Below are positions 16,942 through 25,493 of a stretch of DNA of 64,000 nucleotides, piece by piece. The stretch's first letter is position 1; the number at the start of each line of letters is the position of its first letter. The position numbers were made by a program, and so were the translations under genes. The notes beneath the pieces are model-generated. The model had not been told where the DNA came from. It saw nothing but the letters and a program-made list of their open reading frames with translations, and ran no database searches. The stretch is taken from contig NZ_LR734808.1 in assembly GCF_902506655.1 (NCBI RefSeq), forward strand, positions 1,302,001 through 1,366,000. The letters are read 5' to 3'. Origin of the DNA: Marinoscillum sp. 108 (GTDB taxonomy: Bacteria > Bacteroidota > Bacteroidia > Cytophagales > Cyclobacteriaceae).

Positions 16942-17265
16942 CACCGGATGCGGCGCCTCCTGCGGATAGATCACTCCATAGTACTGTCTGAAAAACTCCA
17001 GCTCGGTCAGCTGGGCATCTTTTCCACTACTGAAAGCGGCATCCAGCTTCAATACATCACCGATCCTGGCATCCACCTGTCGTTGGGACTGGGTGTTTTT
17101 CTCCACAACCACGCCATTGACCGATATGGATTCCACTTTTGGTGCCTTCTTCAGGGCATTTTCCAACTCATCCAACTGAGGATTTTCATCAAACCCTCCT
17201 GATACACAGGCTGTACCTAGTACAGCCAGCACGATCATAGACAGGTAATTAGTTAACGTTTTCAT
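16741..17265 (-). CDS. Lipoprotein of the SusCD operon, function unknown
   Basis: 174 residues from the ATG at 17265, which is preferred over a 58-codon upstream extension because MKTLTNYLSMIVLAVLGTAC is a lipoprotein-type signal (Cys20). The mature part predicts beta strands, and the ending HFEAGNIITIQYRVKN with YGYRSLVIRLVDEEE is compact. I recognise no named family. It overlaps the preceding DUF5012-like gene by 17 bp and is the last gene of the operon. Being at the SusCD locus it may be a surface glycan- or peptide-binding accessory lipoprotein. Its 3' end is duplicated at 14777-14977. Confidence 0.75.
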   Translation of the reverse strand: MKTLTNYLSMIVLAVLGTACVSGGFDENPQLDELENALKKAPKVESISVNGVVVEKNTQSQRQVDARIGDVLKLDAAFSSGKDAQLTELEFFRQYYGVIYPQEAPHPVDSLTDGFYDLSGLESSFSYEYTVPEEDDEGFHFEAGNIITIQYRVKNSLDNYGYRSLVIRLVDEEE

Positions 17266-17977
17266 TTTTTGTCCAGGGTTTTGTCGTTTGAAAAGAAGCT
17301 GCAGGAAGGTCCAGATTGAATGACAGGTTGTAGTCATCCGGATTGGTATTACCGATCTGAATGTCCACAGTACCAAACATTTCCAGACCAAAAATAGTCT
17401 CACTGGCACTTTGCGGCAGAAGGATCCCCTCGGTGGCACTGGTCACAAAAAACCGACCAGCGTTCTCCGCTGCGGGATGAGCGTATACATCTGTGCAGGC
17501 AAAATATCCTGTGCCGAGCTTGCGCACTGACATGAGCTGACCATAAGATGCACCACTGAAAGACCGGCTGATGGAGAAGTAATCTCCCGTCAGGTCTATG
17601 CCCGATATATCTTCAGAAGCTATCAGTACGTAGCGTGTTTCGGTCACAGTAGTTTCATCTCCCAGATCATTCACGGTACTCACCGAATAGTTGATCGGAT
17701 AGATTCCAGGAGTGTCAAAATCCACTCCATCCACGCCTGTCACTTCCACCTGACTGGTGATGTCATCCGTACCCAACAGGGCGGTCACACCAGGGTCGGT
17801 AATAGCACTCGCTTCTCCCGCCACATAGGCGATTGGATTGTCCCCATTCAGAATGATAGAGGGAAATCGAATCACTCCGGCTGTCACATCCTCAGAGTCC
17901 AGGTCCGGTTCACAAGCCAGGAACCCCACTGACAGCAGCAGGAGTACCCATATTCTTGATTGAAATATATAATTCAT
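17249..17977 (-). CDS. DUF5012/BT_2262-like surface lipoprotein
   Basis: 242 residues with a lipoprotein-type signal ending at FLACEPD. The N-terminal part has an Ig-like, immunoglobulin/cadherin-style domain (AITDPGVTALLGTDDITSQV, PGIYPINYSV), as in DUF5011/DUF5012 domains of Sus operons. The C-terminal half (GDYFSISRSFSGASYG, GTGYFACTDVYAHP) is a beta-rich ligand-binding-type module. It lies 19 bp after the susD-like stop. Likely an outer-membrane accessory lipoprotein that helps capture substrate. Confidence 0.7.
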   Translation of the reverse strand: MNYIFQSRIWVLLLLSVGFLACEPDLDSEDVTAGVIRFPSIILNGDNPIAYVAGEASAITDPGVTALLGTDDITSQVEVTGVDGVDFDTPGIYPINYSVSTVNDLGDETTVTETRYVLIASEDISGIDLTGDYFSISRSFSGASYGQLMSVRKLGTGYFACTDVYAHPAAENAGRFFVTSATEGILLPQSASETIFGLEMFGTVDIQIGNTNPDDYNLSFNLDLPAASFQTTKPWTKNENVN

Positions 17978-17996
17978 TTGATCGTCCTTTTAGTGA

Positions 17997-19424
17997 TTAA
18001 AATGTTTTGTCCCACCATACTGGTGCATCGAGAGCTTCCAACTCCGGAGCATTCGGGTTAGTAGACGTCTCATTAGCTGGCCAGATTAACCGGAGCGGGA
18101 AAGTGTTGGGCAAGGCTTGTCCCTGAAGGGATGGACTCAATACGGGAACTCCCGTTCTTCGCCACTCATTCCAGCCTTCAAATCCCTGTTTTCCATTAAA
18201 TGCCAGCCACTTCTGATAGTAGATGGTACTCAACTCGCCATCATACTCGTAATTGCCTCCCGGGCTCACCAGGGCACTGCCGTCCAGGCCATGGAAGCTA
18301 AAGGAAGCCATCACTGCCTGATCGTAGAGTGACTTTGGATCACCAGTACCCCAACCACGCTCAGCGGCCTCTGCCTGAAGGAAAAGACTCTCATACCCGG
18401 AGATCAGGATCACATCCGCATCGGCATTGATCACCGTGTTGCCATCAGGAGCGGAGAAGTCCGCAAACTGATCACCACTGGTAGTGCCCGTGCCTTGTGG
18501 CAACCCTACATAGGTATTGGTGTTGGGCGACACATCATAGTAAGCACTGATCCGGTCATCGGCATTGTTGATAAACTCCTGTATGGAAGTGGCACTGGCC
18601 ACGATATTCTGAAACGTGGTTTGATTCAATATCTGCCAGAGCGGATTCTGATTGTTTGTGTTTGGAGTGAAGCTCACCAGGGCGTCATTGCCCGGAGTGA
18701 GGAATGTGGCTCCAGCATCATACATCGCCTGTATACCCGCTTGTGCTACCGATGGTCTGGCCTCAGACTGGCGGATGTAGATTTTGAGTTTCAGCGTATT
18801 GCCAAAGGAAATCCACTTTCTCATATTCCCGCCATAGATCAGGTCGTCCCCTACCGGAGTGACCGCCGTGCTGGAGATATCGATCAGGTCCAGCGCCGCA
18901 TCGATCTTCACAATGAGATCGTCATACACTGCTTCTCCGTCATCAAATTTCGGCTCCAGCAAGCCATCCTTGCCCTGAAGGGCTTCAGTATATGGAATCT
19001 GATCGTATAGGTCGACCAAAATCTGAAAGGAATAAGCCTGCAGCAACATCGCGATGGCAGCATAATTAGGGGTACCATCTTCTATGGCAGCCTTTCTGAC
19101 AAACTCCAGGTCTTCCAGTGCTGAAGCATACATGCGAGACCATGCGCCATTGTAGCTATTGGTCGTGATGTTATACTGCTCCAGAAAAGAAAACTGAGAA
19201 GCCGTGGGGCCCTGAGTCCAATACTGAGCCAGGTGAGCGCCCATCAGGTTGTAATCTGCTTCCAGGGTCACGGCCAGGGCCACCTGCCCTGCAGGCAGGG
19301 TCAGCTGCGGCGTAGAGGTGCCCGGATTATTGGGGTCTTTGTTGATATCCAGAATGTCATCTCCACAAGAGAAGAAGCCAAACATCATGACCCATGCAAT
19401 GATTGATTTATAGATGCTTTTCAT
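17997..19424 (-). CDS. SusD/RagB-family outer-membrane lipoprotein
   Basis: 475 residues, the SusD-like_2 type. The signal ends FGFFSCGDD. The signature DINKDPNNPGTSTPQLTLP is followed by tetratricopeptide-like helices (AAIAMLLQAYSFQILVDLYDQIPY) and the C-terminal WNEWRRTGVPVL. SusD proteins form the lid of the SusC transporter and bind the nutrient at the cell surface. It follows the susC-like gene by 6 bp, so the pair is cotranscribed. No glycosidase or peptidase gene is in the operon, leaving the substrate open. Confidence 0.95.
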   Translation of the reverse strand: MKSIYKSIIAWVMMFGFFSCGDDILDINKDPNNPGTSTPQLTLPAGQVALAVTLEADYNLMGAHLAQYWTQGPTASQFSFLEQYNITTNSYNGAWSRMYASALEDLEFVRKAAIEDGTPNYAAIAMLLQAYSFQILVDLYDQIPYTEALQGKDGLLEPKFDDGEAVYDDLIVKIDAALDLIDISSTAVTPVGDDLIYGGNMRKWISFGNTLKLKIYIRQSEARPSVAQAGIQAMYDAGATFLTPGNDALVSFTPNTNNQNPLWQILNQTTFQNIVASATSIQEFINNADDRISAYYDVSPNTNTYVGLPQGTGTTSGDQFADFSAPDGNTVINADADVILISGYESLFLQAEAAERGWGTGDPKSLYDQAVMASFSFHGLDGSALVSPGGNYEYDGELSTIYYQKWLAFNGKQGFEGWNEWRRTGVPVLSPSLQGQALPNTFPLRLIWPANETSTNPNAPELEALDAPVWWDKTF

Positions 19425-19430
19425 AATCGA

Positions 19431-22400
19431 TTATATTTTGATTTTTAAGTCAAAGCCGTAAGTAGCCTGTGGAGGGATTCCAAGGAATTCATAACCCTGG
19501 GCATTTCCGTTACCAAATGCACTTGCTTCAGGATCTATGAAGTGGTTGTTGCCCTGAGTGCGTAGCCACAGGTTTCTACCCACCGCTCCCACAGTGATTC
19601 CTTTGAAAGGGGTCTTGCTGATAAGTGCTGTGGGTATGGTATACCTCAGCGCTACTTCTCTCAGTTTGATGTAAGAGGCATCCAGAAGAACCGCCTCATT
19701 TCGGGATCCACCCTGAATCTGCGCCCAGTAGTTTCGCACATTACCGCCGCCATACATAGTAAGTGGCGTAGTATTGGGTGAGTAGATGGGGTTTCCATCA
19801 TCGTCAGTGCCAGTCTGTACTACTGAGTTCGGCACTATCCACTCCTCGCGGCTATTGAAGGCAGTTTCTTCGGCCAAACCAGCAAAGTAGAGCTGTGCAG
19901 CAGTAGAGCTCACCACTTTTCCACCTTGTTTGGTGTCCACAGTAATGCCCAATGACAGGCCTTTGTAAGAGAATGTAGAAGTAGCACCTCCGTACCAATC
20001 AGGCTGAATGGACCCAATTTCTACCGGATTGGGATCGTCCAATGGAATTCCATCCGGCCCCACTACCACTTTTCCATCTGCTGTTTTCAATGCCTGCGTA
20101 GCTTCAAAAACTCCGTATGGTTTGCCTACGACCAGTTTCAGACCCGGGGTAAGGCCCTGAGCCACCAGTACCAGTTCCGTGTTACCCGGATCCAGTTCTT
20201 CTACTCTGTTCACATTTTTGGTGTAGTTCACAGACAAATCCCAACGGAAGGCTCCAATCTTCAAGGGAGTAGTATTGAGCTGTAGCTCCACTCCTTTGTT
20301 TGAAATCTTACCAATATTCACCACCTGGGTGGTAAAGCCTGAAGATGGCGCCACCGAAGTATTCAGAATCTGTGACTCGGAAGTACTGTTGTAGTACGTC
20401 GCATCTATGCCCACTCTTCCATTGAACAAGCGAATGTCAATACCAGCCTCATACGCCTTGGTAATCTCTGGCTGCAGATTGGGGTTACCTATGGTATTGC
20501 CTTCGCTAAATCCTGGCACGATCACCGTTCCATTGTTGAATGGAAACTGGATGGTGGCAAAGCTGGCTCCGATGTTGGTCTGCTGAAACACCGAGTTGGT
20601 CAGGTAGGTCCCTGCGTCGTTTCCTACTTCCGCATAGCTCAACCTTACTTTTCCGAAAGAGAGAATATTGTTGGTAATCTCGAATGCATCGGTGAAGACA
20701 AATCCCAAATTCACACTGGGGTATGAAAAGGAGTTGTTATCCAGTGGCAAGGTAGAAGACCAGTCGGTACGGTAAGTAGCGCCCAGAAACAAATAGCCTT
20801 TGTAAGAAAGGTCTGCTGAGCCGTAAACCCCATAAAGTCTTCGTTTGGTGGCTATACCTCCTGAGGTGTACGAACCACTCACATTTGACAAACTTGGGAA
20901 ACGAGGCAGTGTAAGAGCATCGATCGTCGTGAAAAGATTGTCAGTTTCACGCTGATTGAAGTTGTAACCCACCAACACATTCAGCTGTAAGTCCGGCATC
21001 AGGTCACGGTTCACATTGACCATCGCATCCACATTGATCTCACGGGTATTTAGTCGCTGCTCAGTATACTCTCCGTCTGAGTTAAATGCTGCACCAGCAT
21101 TTGGGCTACCTGGCTGATACTGTACCAGATCATGATAGGTATTTCGCTGATCAGCTATCACATCCGAACCTACCCTCAGGGTACCACTAATCCAGTCCAC
21201 AGGAGCATAGGCCAACTGCACATTTCCAAAAATTCTGTTCATATCCTGTTTGCTGAAATCACGCTTCAGTGAATAATAAGGATTGACAATGAAGGAAGTG
21301 AAGAAGCCATCAGGAGTATTGAAAGGATCATCCAAATCCTTCATATCTACCACACTCATGTCTCGTGGCATATTGTATACCTGAGCCAGGGCCTGGTTTC
21401 GCTGACCGATCATGGGCAAATTAGCCTTGGTACGTACGTAGTTGATAGAGGCAGAAGTAGTCACCTTATCGCCTAGATTGGCGCTACCATTGAAGGTCAG
21501 ATTGTTCCTTCTCATGTCAGTATTGATCATCACACCATTCTGCTGCATGTCATTAAAAGAAAGGAAATACGTAGCATCTGCATTTCCTCCCGACAATGAG
21601 AGTGAGTTCTGAAAGGTATTACCGGTCTCCCAGAAATCCTGCACGTTGGATGGCAGGGCTTCATAGGGCTTATAGCGCTGAATGTTATTCACCACCGCTC
21701 CATAGGGGCGCAAGCTGCCATCAAAGGCATCACCCCAACTCTCCTGATCAAAGAGATAGTTTTGATTGTCTCCAAACTGCCCCTGTCCAAACTTATTCTG
21801 CATCTTGGGGATGATGTATACTTTGGACCAGGTATAAGATGAATTGAAGTTAATATTGGTCTTTCCAGCCGTATTCGTACCTTTCTTGGTCGTGATCAGC
21901 ACCACACCATTGGCTGCTCTGGAGCCATACAGCGCCGCAGCGGCAGGCCCCTTCAGTACAGACACAGACTCGATGTTTTCAGGATTGATGTCATTGGCCC
22001 GGTTTCCGGCATCCACGATGTTATCATAGAAGTTGCCAGAGGCCTGTACGTTGTTGGAGGTACCATTATTGATAGGCACACCATCCACCACAATCAGGGC
22101 CTGATTATTACCCAACAATGAAGTAGGTCCTCGCAGTACAATGCGTGTGGAGCTACCAATGGCCCCACCAGCATTAGAAATCTGGGCGCCAGCCACTTTT
22201 CCCTGCAAGGAATTAAGCACTGAGGTCTGATCAGTCTTGGTAAGCTCATCACTCTTTACATCCTGCACAGAGTAACCCAGCGCCTTCTTTTCACGCTCCA
22301 CACCAAATGCCGTGACCACCACTTCAGTAAGCTGAGTCACGTCCTGAGAAAGGGTCACATCTAAGACCGAGCGACCTCCAATGGCCATTTCCTTGGTCTG

Positions 22401-22631
22401 CATCCCAATAAATGAAAACACGAGAATCGCATCATCATCACCATTTAAGGGTACCTTATAGTTACCATCCAGATCTGTGATGGTTCCCTGGGTGGACCCC
22501 TTCAGCACTACATTCACTCCGGGGAGGGACTCACCATTGTCGTCCACCACCTGTCCGGAGATCGTTCTTTCCTGGGCATATAGCAAGCCCTGGAGCATGA
22601 TCAAACATGCGATAAGTAGAAGTTTTCTCAT
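19431..22631 (-). CDS. SusC/RagA-family TonB-linked outer-membrane transporter
   Basis: 1066 residues. Signal peptide (about 1-19), a CarboxypepD_reg-like domain (ISGQVVDDNGESLPGVNVVL), a TonB box-like region (LTEVVVTAFG), a plug with SVLKGPAAAALYGSRAANG, and a 22-strand barrel ending in the aromatic-type terminus YGFDLKIKI. It imports a SusD-captured substrate using TonB energy. First gene of the four-gene operon; the 429-bp region upstream separates it from the AraC-type regulators, which are divergent and are the likely controllers. Confidence 0.95.
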   Translation of the reverse strand: MRKLLLIACLIMLQGLLYAQERTISGQVVDDNGESLPGVNVVLKGSTQGTITDLDGNYKVPLNGDDDAILVFSFIGMQTKEMAIGGRSVLDVTLSQDVTQLTEVVVTAFGVEREKKALGYSVQDVKSDELTKTDQTSVLNSLQGKVAGAQISNAGGAIGSSTRIVLRGPTSLLGNNQALIVVDGVPINNGTSNNVQASGNFYDNIVDAGNRANDINPENIESVSVLKGPAAAALYGSRAANGVVLITTKKGTNTAGKTNINFNSSYTWSKVYIIPKMQNKFGQGQFGDNQNYLFDQESWGDAFDGSLRPYGAVVNNIQRYKPYEALPSNVQDFWETGNTFQNSLSLSGGNADATYFLSFNDMQQNGVMINTDMRRNNLTFNGSANLGDKVTTSASINYVRTKANLPMIGQRNQALAQVYNMPRDMSVVDMKDLDDPFNTPDGFFTSFIVNPYYSLKRDFSKQDMNRIFGNVQLAYAPVDWISGTLRVGSDVIADQRNTYHDLVQYQPGSPNAGAAFNSDGEYTEQRLNTREINVDAMVNVNRDLMPDLQLNVLVGYNFNQRETDNLFTTIDALTLPRFPSLSNVSGSYTSGGIATKRRLYGVYGSADLSYKGYLFLGATYRTDWSSTLPLDNNSFSYPSVNLGFVFTDAFEITNNILSFGKVRLSYAEVGNDAGTYLTNSVFQQTNIGASFATIQFPFNNGTVIVPGFSEGNTIGNPNLQPEITKAYEAGIDIRLFNGRVGIDATYYNSTSESQILNTSVAPSSGFTTQVVNIGKISNKGVELQLNTTPLKIGAFRWDLSVNYTKNVNRVEELDPGNTELVLVAQGLTPGLKLVVGKPYGVFEATQALKTADGKVVVGPDGIPLDDPNPVEIGSIQPDWYGGATSTFSYKGLSLGITVDTKQGGKVVSSTAAQLYFAGLAEETAFNSREEWIVPNSVVQTGTDDDGNPIYSPNTTPLTMYGGGNVRNYWAQIQGGSRNEAVLLDASYIKLREVALRYTIPTALISKTPFKGITVGAVGRNLWLRTQGNNHFIDPEASAFGNGNAQGYEFLGIPPQATYGFDLKIKI

Positions 22632-23060
22632 AAACTACCGTGTTTAGGTTTACATTATTTAACAGCGTAATCTTAGTGGAGTCTTTTTGCTATTAATTGT
22701 AAAAAAGAACCTCAAACCGCATAGGGGTAAGATGATTTTGGCTGGTTCAGCCGCTCTGGCTAAGAAAATGGTCACCTGGAAATGATATTATGCAGACACC
22801 CCACGGGCTCAATGATGATCCGAACCGTGCTGAAACCGGGAGTATTTAGATTATATGAAAATAGGTGCGGGAGAGTACTGATTGAAAAGACCGCTTCCTA
22901 CTACAAAAGCAGCCTTTTCAAAACAGTATAATATAAAGAGGTATAGCGAAATAAGGGTTTTACCATCTGAAGTAATTGTAAAAAAGACGTGTAACCCCAA
23001 ATTGTAAAAAAGCGTTTGGGTAAGCGATTCAAATAAAATTTACTTTGCCATAAAATCGAT
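22632..23060. promoter_or_regulatory. Divergent control region between susC-like and AraC-type genes
   Basis: 429 bp without a credible gene. It contains three exact copies of aattgtaaaaaag, all on the plus strand: 22695-22707 (near susC) and 22974-22986 and 23000-23012 (26 bp apart, near the regulator). The paired copies fit a dimeric AraC-type site. A -7-like tactttg lies about 15 bp before the regulator's ATG. Confidence 0.55.
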
Positions 23061-23525
23061 ATGGAATTTTTTATTCTGTCTTTTATTATTTTAAGCATAG
23101 CATATATGGCATGGAGGAGGTGGAGCGGTGCTCCAACACCCCCAGCTATCAAGGTGAGCGAAGAGGACCTTTTGATAAAGGAAGAATCCTTTAACCGCAT
23201 AAACAAATGGATCATTTCTGAGAAGAAATATCTCAACCCGGACATCAAGTTGGATACAGTAGCCAAAGGAGTCCACCTTTCAGAAAAGCAGGTGTCCAGC
23301 TCCATCAATACCATTGCCTGCCAAAACTTCAACTCCTATATCAACAAGCTCAGAATTAAGGAAGCCCAGGCCTTGCTGTTGGATCAGGCTTACGGGCACT
23401 TCACCATAGATGCTGTGGCGGAGATGGTGGGTTTTTCCAACAAGGTGTCATTTTACAAAGCCTTCAAAAAAGTGACTGGAAAATCCCCCACCGATTACAG
23501 AAGGTCCCCAAACCAGTATCATTAA
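23061..23525 (+). CDS. Short membrane-anchored AraC-type transcriptional regulator
   Basis: 154 residues. One hydrophobic helix (about 3-18) and a short linker are joined to a complete AraC DNA-binding domain with two helix-turn-helix motifs (IKLDTVAKGVHLSEKQVSSS and FTIDAVAEMVGFSNKVSFYK, then FKKVTGKSPTDYR). Related Bacteroidota proteins usually have several membrane helices or TPR repeats before this domain, so this one is minimal. Located between the susC-like operon and a second AraC-type gene; likely a local regulator. Confidence 0.8.
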   Translation: MEFFILSFIILSIAYMAWRRWSGAPTPPAIKVSEEDLLIKEESFNRINKWIISEKKYLNPDIKLDTVAKGVHLSEKQVSSSINTIACQNFNSYINKLRIKEAQALLLDQAYGHFTIDAVAEMVGFSNKVSFYKAFKKVTGKSPTDYRRSPNQYH

Positions 23526-23554
23526 ACAAACCCTTACTCCGGCCAAAGCCAATT

Positions 23555-23599
23555 TGTAAACATTACCGAATATTTACTAAACCATCGGGTTTGTTTACA
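23555..23599. promoter_or_regulatory. Inverted repeat upstream of the second AraC-type gene
   Basis: tgtaaaca (23555-23562) and tgtttaca (23592-23599) form a perfect 8-bp inverted repeat with 29 bp between. The half-site contains TTGTAAA, the core of the three repeats upstream of the first regulator, suggesting a shared regulator. Confidence 0.5.
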
Positions 23600-23646
23600 T
23601 ACCCAGACTCAAAAACATAAGTGAAACACCAGGGACTACGTGTCTA

Positions 23647-24408
23647 ATGGCAAAAAAAGCCATGCTAAGTACAAAGTCCCAACCAGAATTTGAAGAGGTA
23701 GTAGTAGGCACCAAAAGCTACACCTTTGAGAATGGCATAGACGAACTCATGTTTATGCCCGATAACTATGTAGAGGTGCTCTACAATTTAGGTGCTCCTA
23801 TCACACGAAAGTTGATTGGATCCATACGCTCCGTCGTGATCAACACCGGCGATCTGGTGCTCTCCACCTGTCGCAGTAAGGGCATGTCTCTGAGCTCCGA
23901 AAGCTTGAACTTTCTATGTGCCAAGGTGAGGCCCGAATATACTATGCTCCTGTATCCCAAAGACGTCCCGCTAGAGCGTGATGCGGTGATCACGCTGGGG
24001 ATGCCCAGGCTGGAAAACCTCGCCCAATTCGAGAGTCACCTGGATCATCTGCTAGAGGGCATCAATGATTTTGAACCTAGTTTTATCGTGGAAGAGGCCG
24101 TAAGGATCATCCAGTCTACAAACGGTGAAGTGAAAATCAAAGACATTAATGAGCAGCTGAGCGTCAGCAAATCCTTTCTGGAGCAACGTTTTGCGCAGGA
24201 AATAGGCCTATCTCCCAAGGAGTTTGGGAAAATAGAGAAAATGAAGCACTTCCTGGAAAACTACCGGCAATATCAGGACAGCATGACCCTCACTCAGCTC
24301 ACTTTTAAGTCGGGGTACTATGATCAGTCACATCTGATCAAGGACTTTAGGTATTTTATGGATTCCAAGCCGCGAGATTTCATCAAAGCCTACCATCATA
24401 TGCTGTGA
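23647..24408 (+). CDS. AraC-family transcriptional regulator
   Basis: 253 residues. The N-terminal half has the DUF6597-like ligand/cupin-type pattern seen in soluble AraC regulators (NGIDELMFMPDNYVEVLYNL). The C-terminal half is a DNA-binding domain with two HTH motifs (VKIKDINEQLSVSKSFLEQR, then LTQLTFKSGYYDQSHLIKDF) ending SKPRDFIKAYH. No membrane segment. It could respond to a small ligand and act on the sus operon or on itself; both are inference from position and shared motifs. Confidence 0.85.
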   Translation: MAKKAMLSTKSQPEFEEVVVGTKSYTFENGIDELMFMPDNYVEVLYNLGAPITRKLIGSIRSVVINTGDLVLSTCRSKGMSLSSESLNFLCAKVRPEYTMLLYPKDVPLERDAVITLGMPRLENLAQFESHLDHLLEGINDFEPSFIVEEAVRIIQSTNGEVKIKDINEQLSVSKSFLEQRFAQEIGLSPKEFGKIEKMKHFLENYRQYQDSMTLTQLTFKSGYYDQSHLIKDFRYFMDSKPRDFIKAYHHML

Positions 24409-24484
24409 GCCGGAACATATTTTCACAGAGAAAACAGGCATTCCGACCTCAGGGTATCCGGTTTTTGGCGAAATTGCACCCGAT

Positions 24485-25369
24485 ATGACAGAAGCCAAGC
24501 CATTCAAATCGGGATTTGTGACCATCATGGGAAAACCCAATGTGGGTAAGTCCACCCTCATGAATCAGCTCACAGGGGAGCGCATTTCCATTGTTAGTAA
24601 CCGGGCGCAAACCACCCGTCATCGCATCTTTGGGATCGTCACCACACCTGAGTATCAGATTGTGTACTCCGATACCCCCGGCACGCTGGACCCGAGCTAC
24701 AAGTTGCAGGAACGCATGATGGGCTTCGTGAAGAAATCGCTGGAAGATGCCGACGTAATCCTTTTCATGGTGGAGCTGGGTGAAAAAAACGATCACCAGG
24801 AATGGATAGACATGGCCAGACGCACAGAAATACCCATGCTTTTTGTGATTAACAAAACGGATCTTGGCAAAGGATCACAGGTAGAAGATAAAGTCACTTA
24901 CTGGAAAGAACAACTCGACTGGGCGGAACCTATGACAGTATCCGCCGTGACTGGTGAGGGCGTAGACCTCCTCCAGCAGACCATCGTCAGTCACTTACCG
25001 GAGCACCCCCCCTATTTCCCTGAAGATGAGATGACCGACAAGTCTGAGCGGTTTATCACTGCGGAGATCGTGAGAGAGAAAATCTTTCTGCAGTACAAGC
25101 AGGAAATCCCCTACAGCTCAGAAGTGGTGGTGACTTCTTTCAAGGAAGAAGAGAAAATCATCCGGATCGCTGCTGAAATATTTGTGGAGCGCGACAGTCA
25201 AAAGGGCATCATCATCGGCAAGAAGGGCGAATCCATCAAAAACCTGGGTATCGCCGCCCGGCAGGAGCTTGAGTCTTTTTTTGGCAAACAGATCCACCTG
25301 GAAACCTTTGTGAAAGTGGAAAAAGACTGGCGCAAGGACGATTCCAAATTGAAACGGTTTGGCTACTAA
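24485..25369 (+). CDS. era: GTPase Era
   Basis: 294 residues, normal length. The GTPase domain has G1 GKPNVGKST (16-24), G3 DTPG and G4 NKTD. A KH domain follows, with GIIIGKKGESIKNLG. Era binds 16S rRNA near its 3' end and is needed for 30S assembly. No overlap with neighbours. Confidence 0.97.
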   Translation: MTEAKPFKSGFVTIMGKPNVGKSTLMNQLTGERISIVSNRAQTTRHRIFGIVTTPEYQIVYSDTPGTLDPSYKLQERMMGFVKKSLEDADVILFMVELGEKNDHQEWIDMARRTEIPMLFVINKTDLGKGSQVEDKVTYWKEQLDWAEPMTVSAVTGEGVDLLQQTIVSHLPEHPPYFPEDEMTDKSERFITAEIVREKIFLQYKQEIPYSSEVVVTSFKEEEKIIRIAAEIFVERDSQKGIIIGKKGESIKNLGIAARQELESFFGKQIHLETFVKVEKDWRKDDSKLKRFGY

Positions 25370-25493
25370 GCCACTAAAACCATTTAACTGACATTTCTTA
25401 GGGTTTAACGAGCAATTCTATACCCCTCGACTAAAAAGCGTCTTCACACATAGCAGAAGGAAGTAACATTACCTGAATGTAAATGGCACTTCC

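Noticed and set aside
22901-23332. 143-codon minus-strand ORF
   Set aside because: Antisense to the short AraC-type gene and extends over repeated intergenic motifs.
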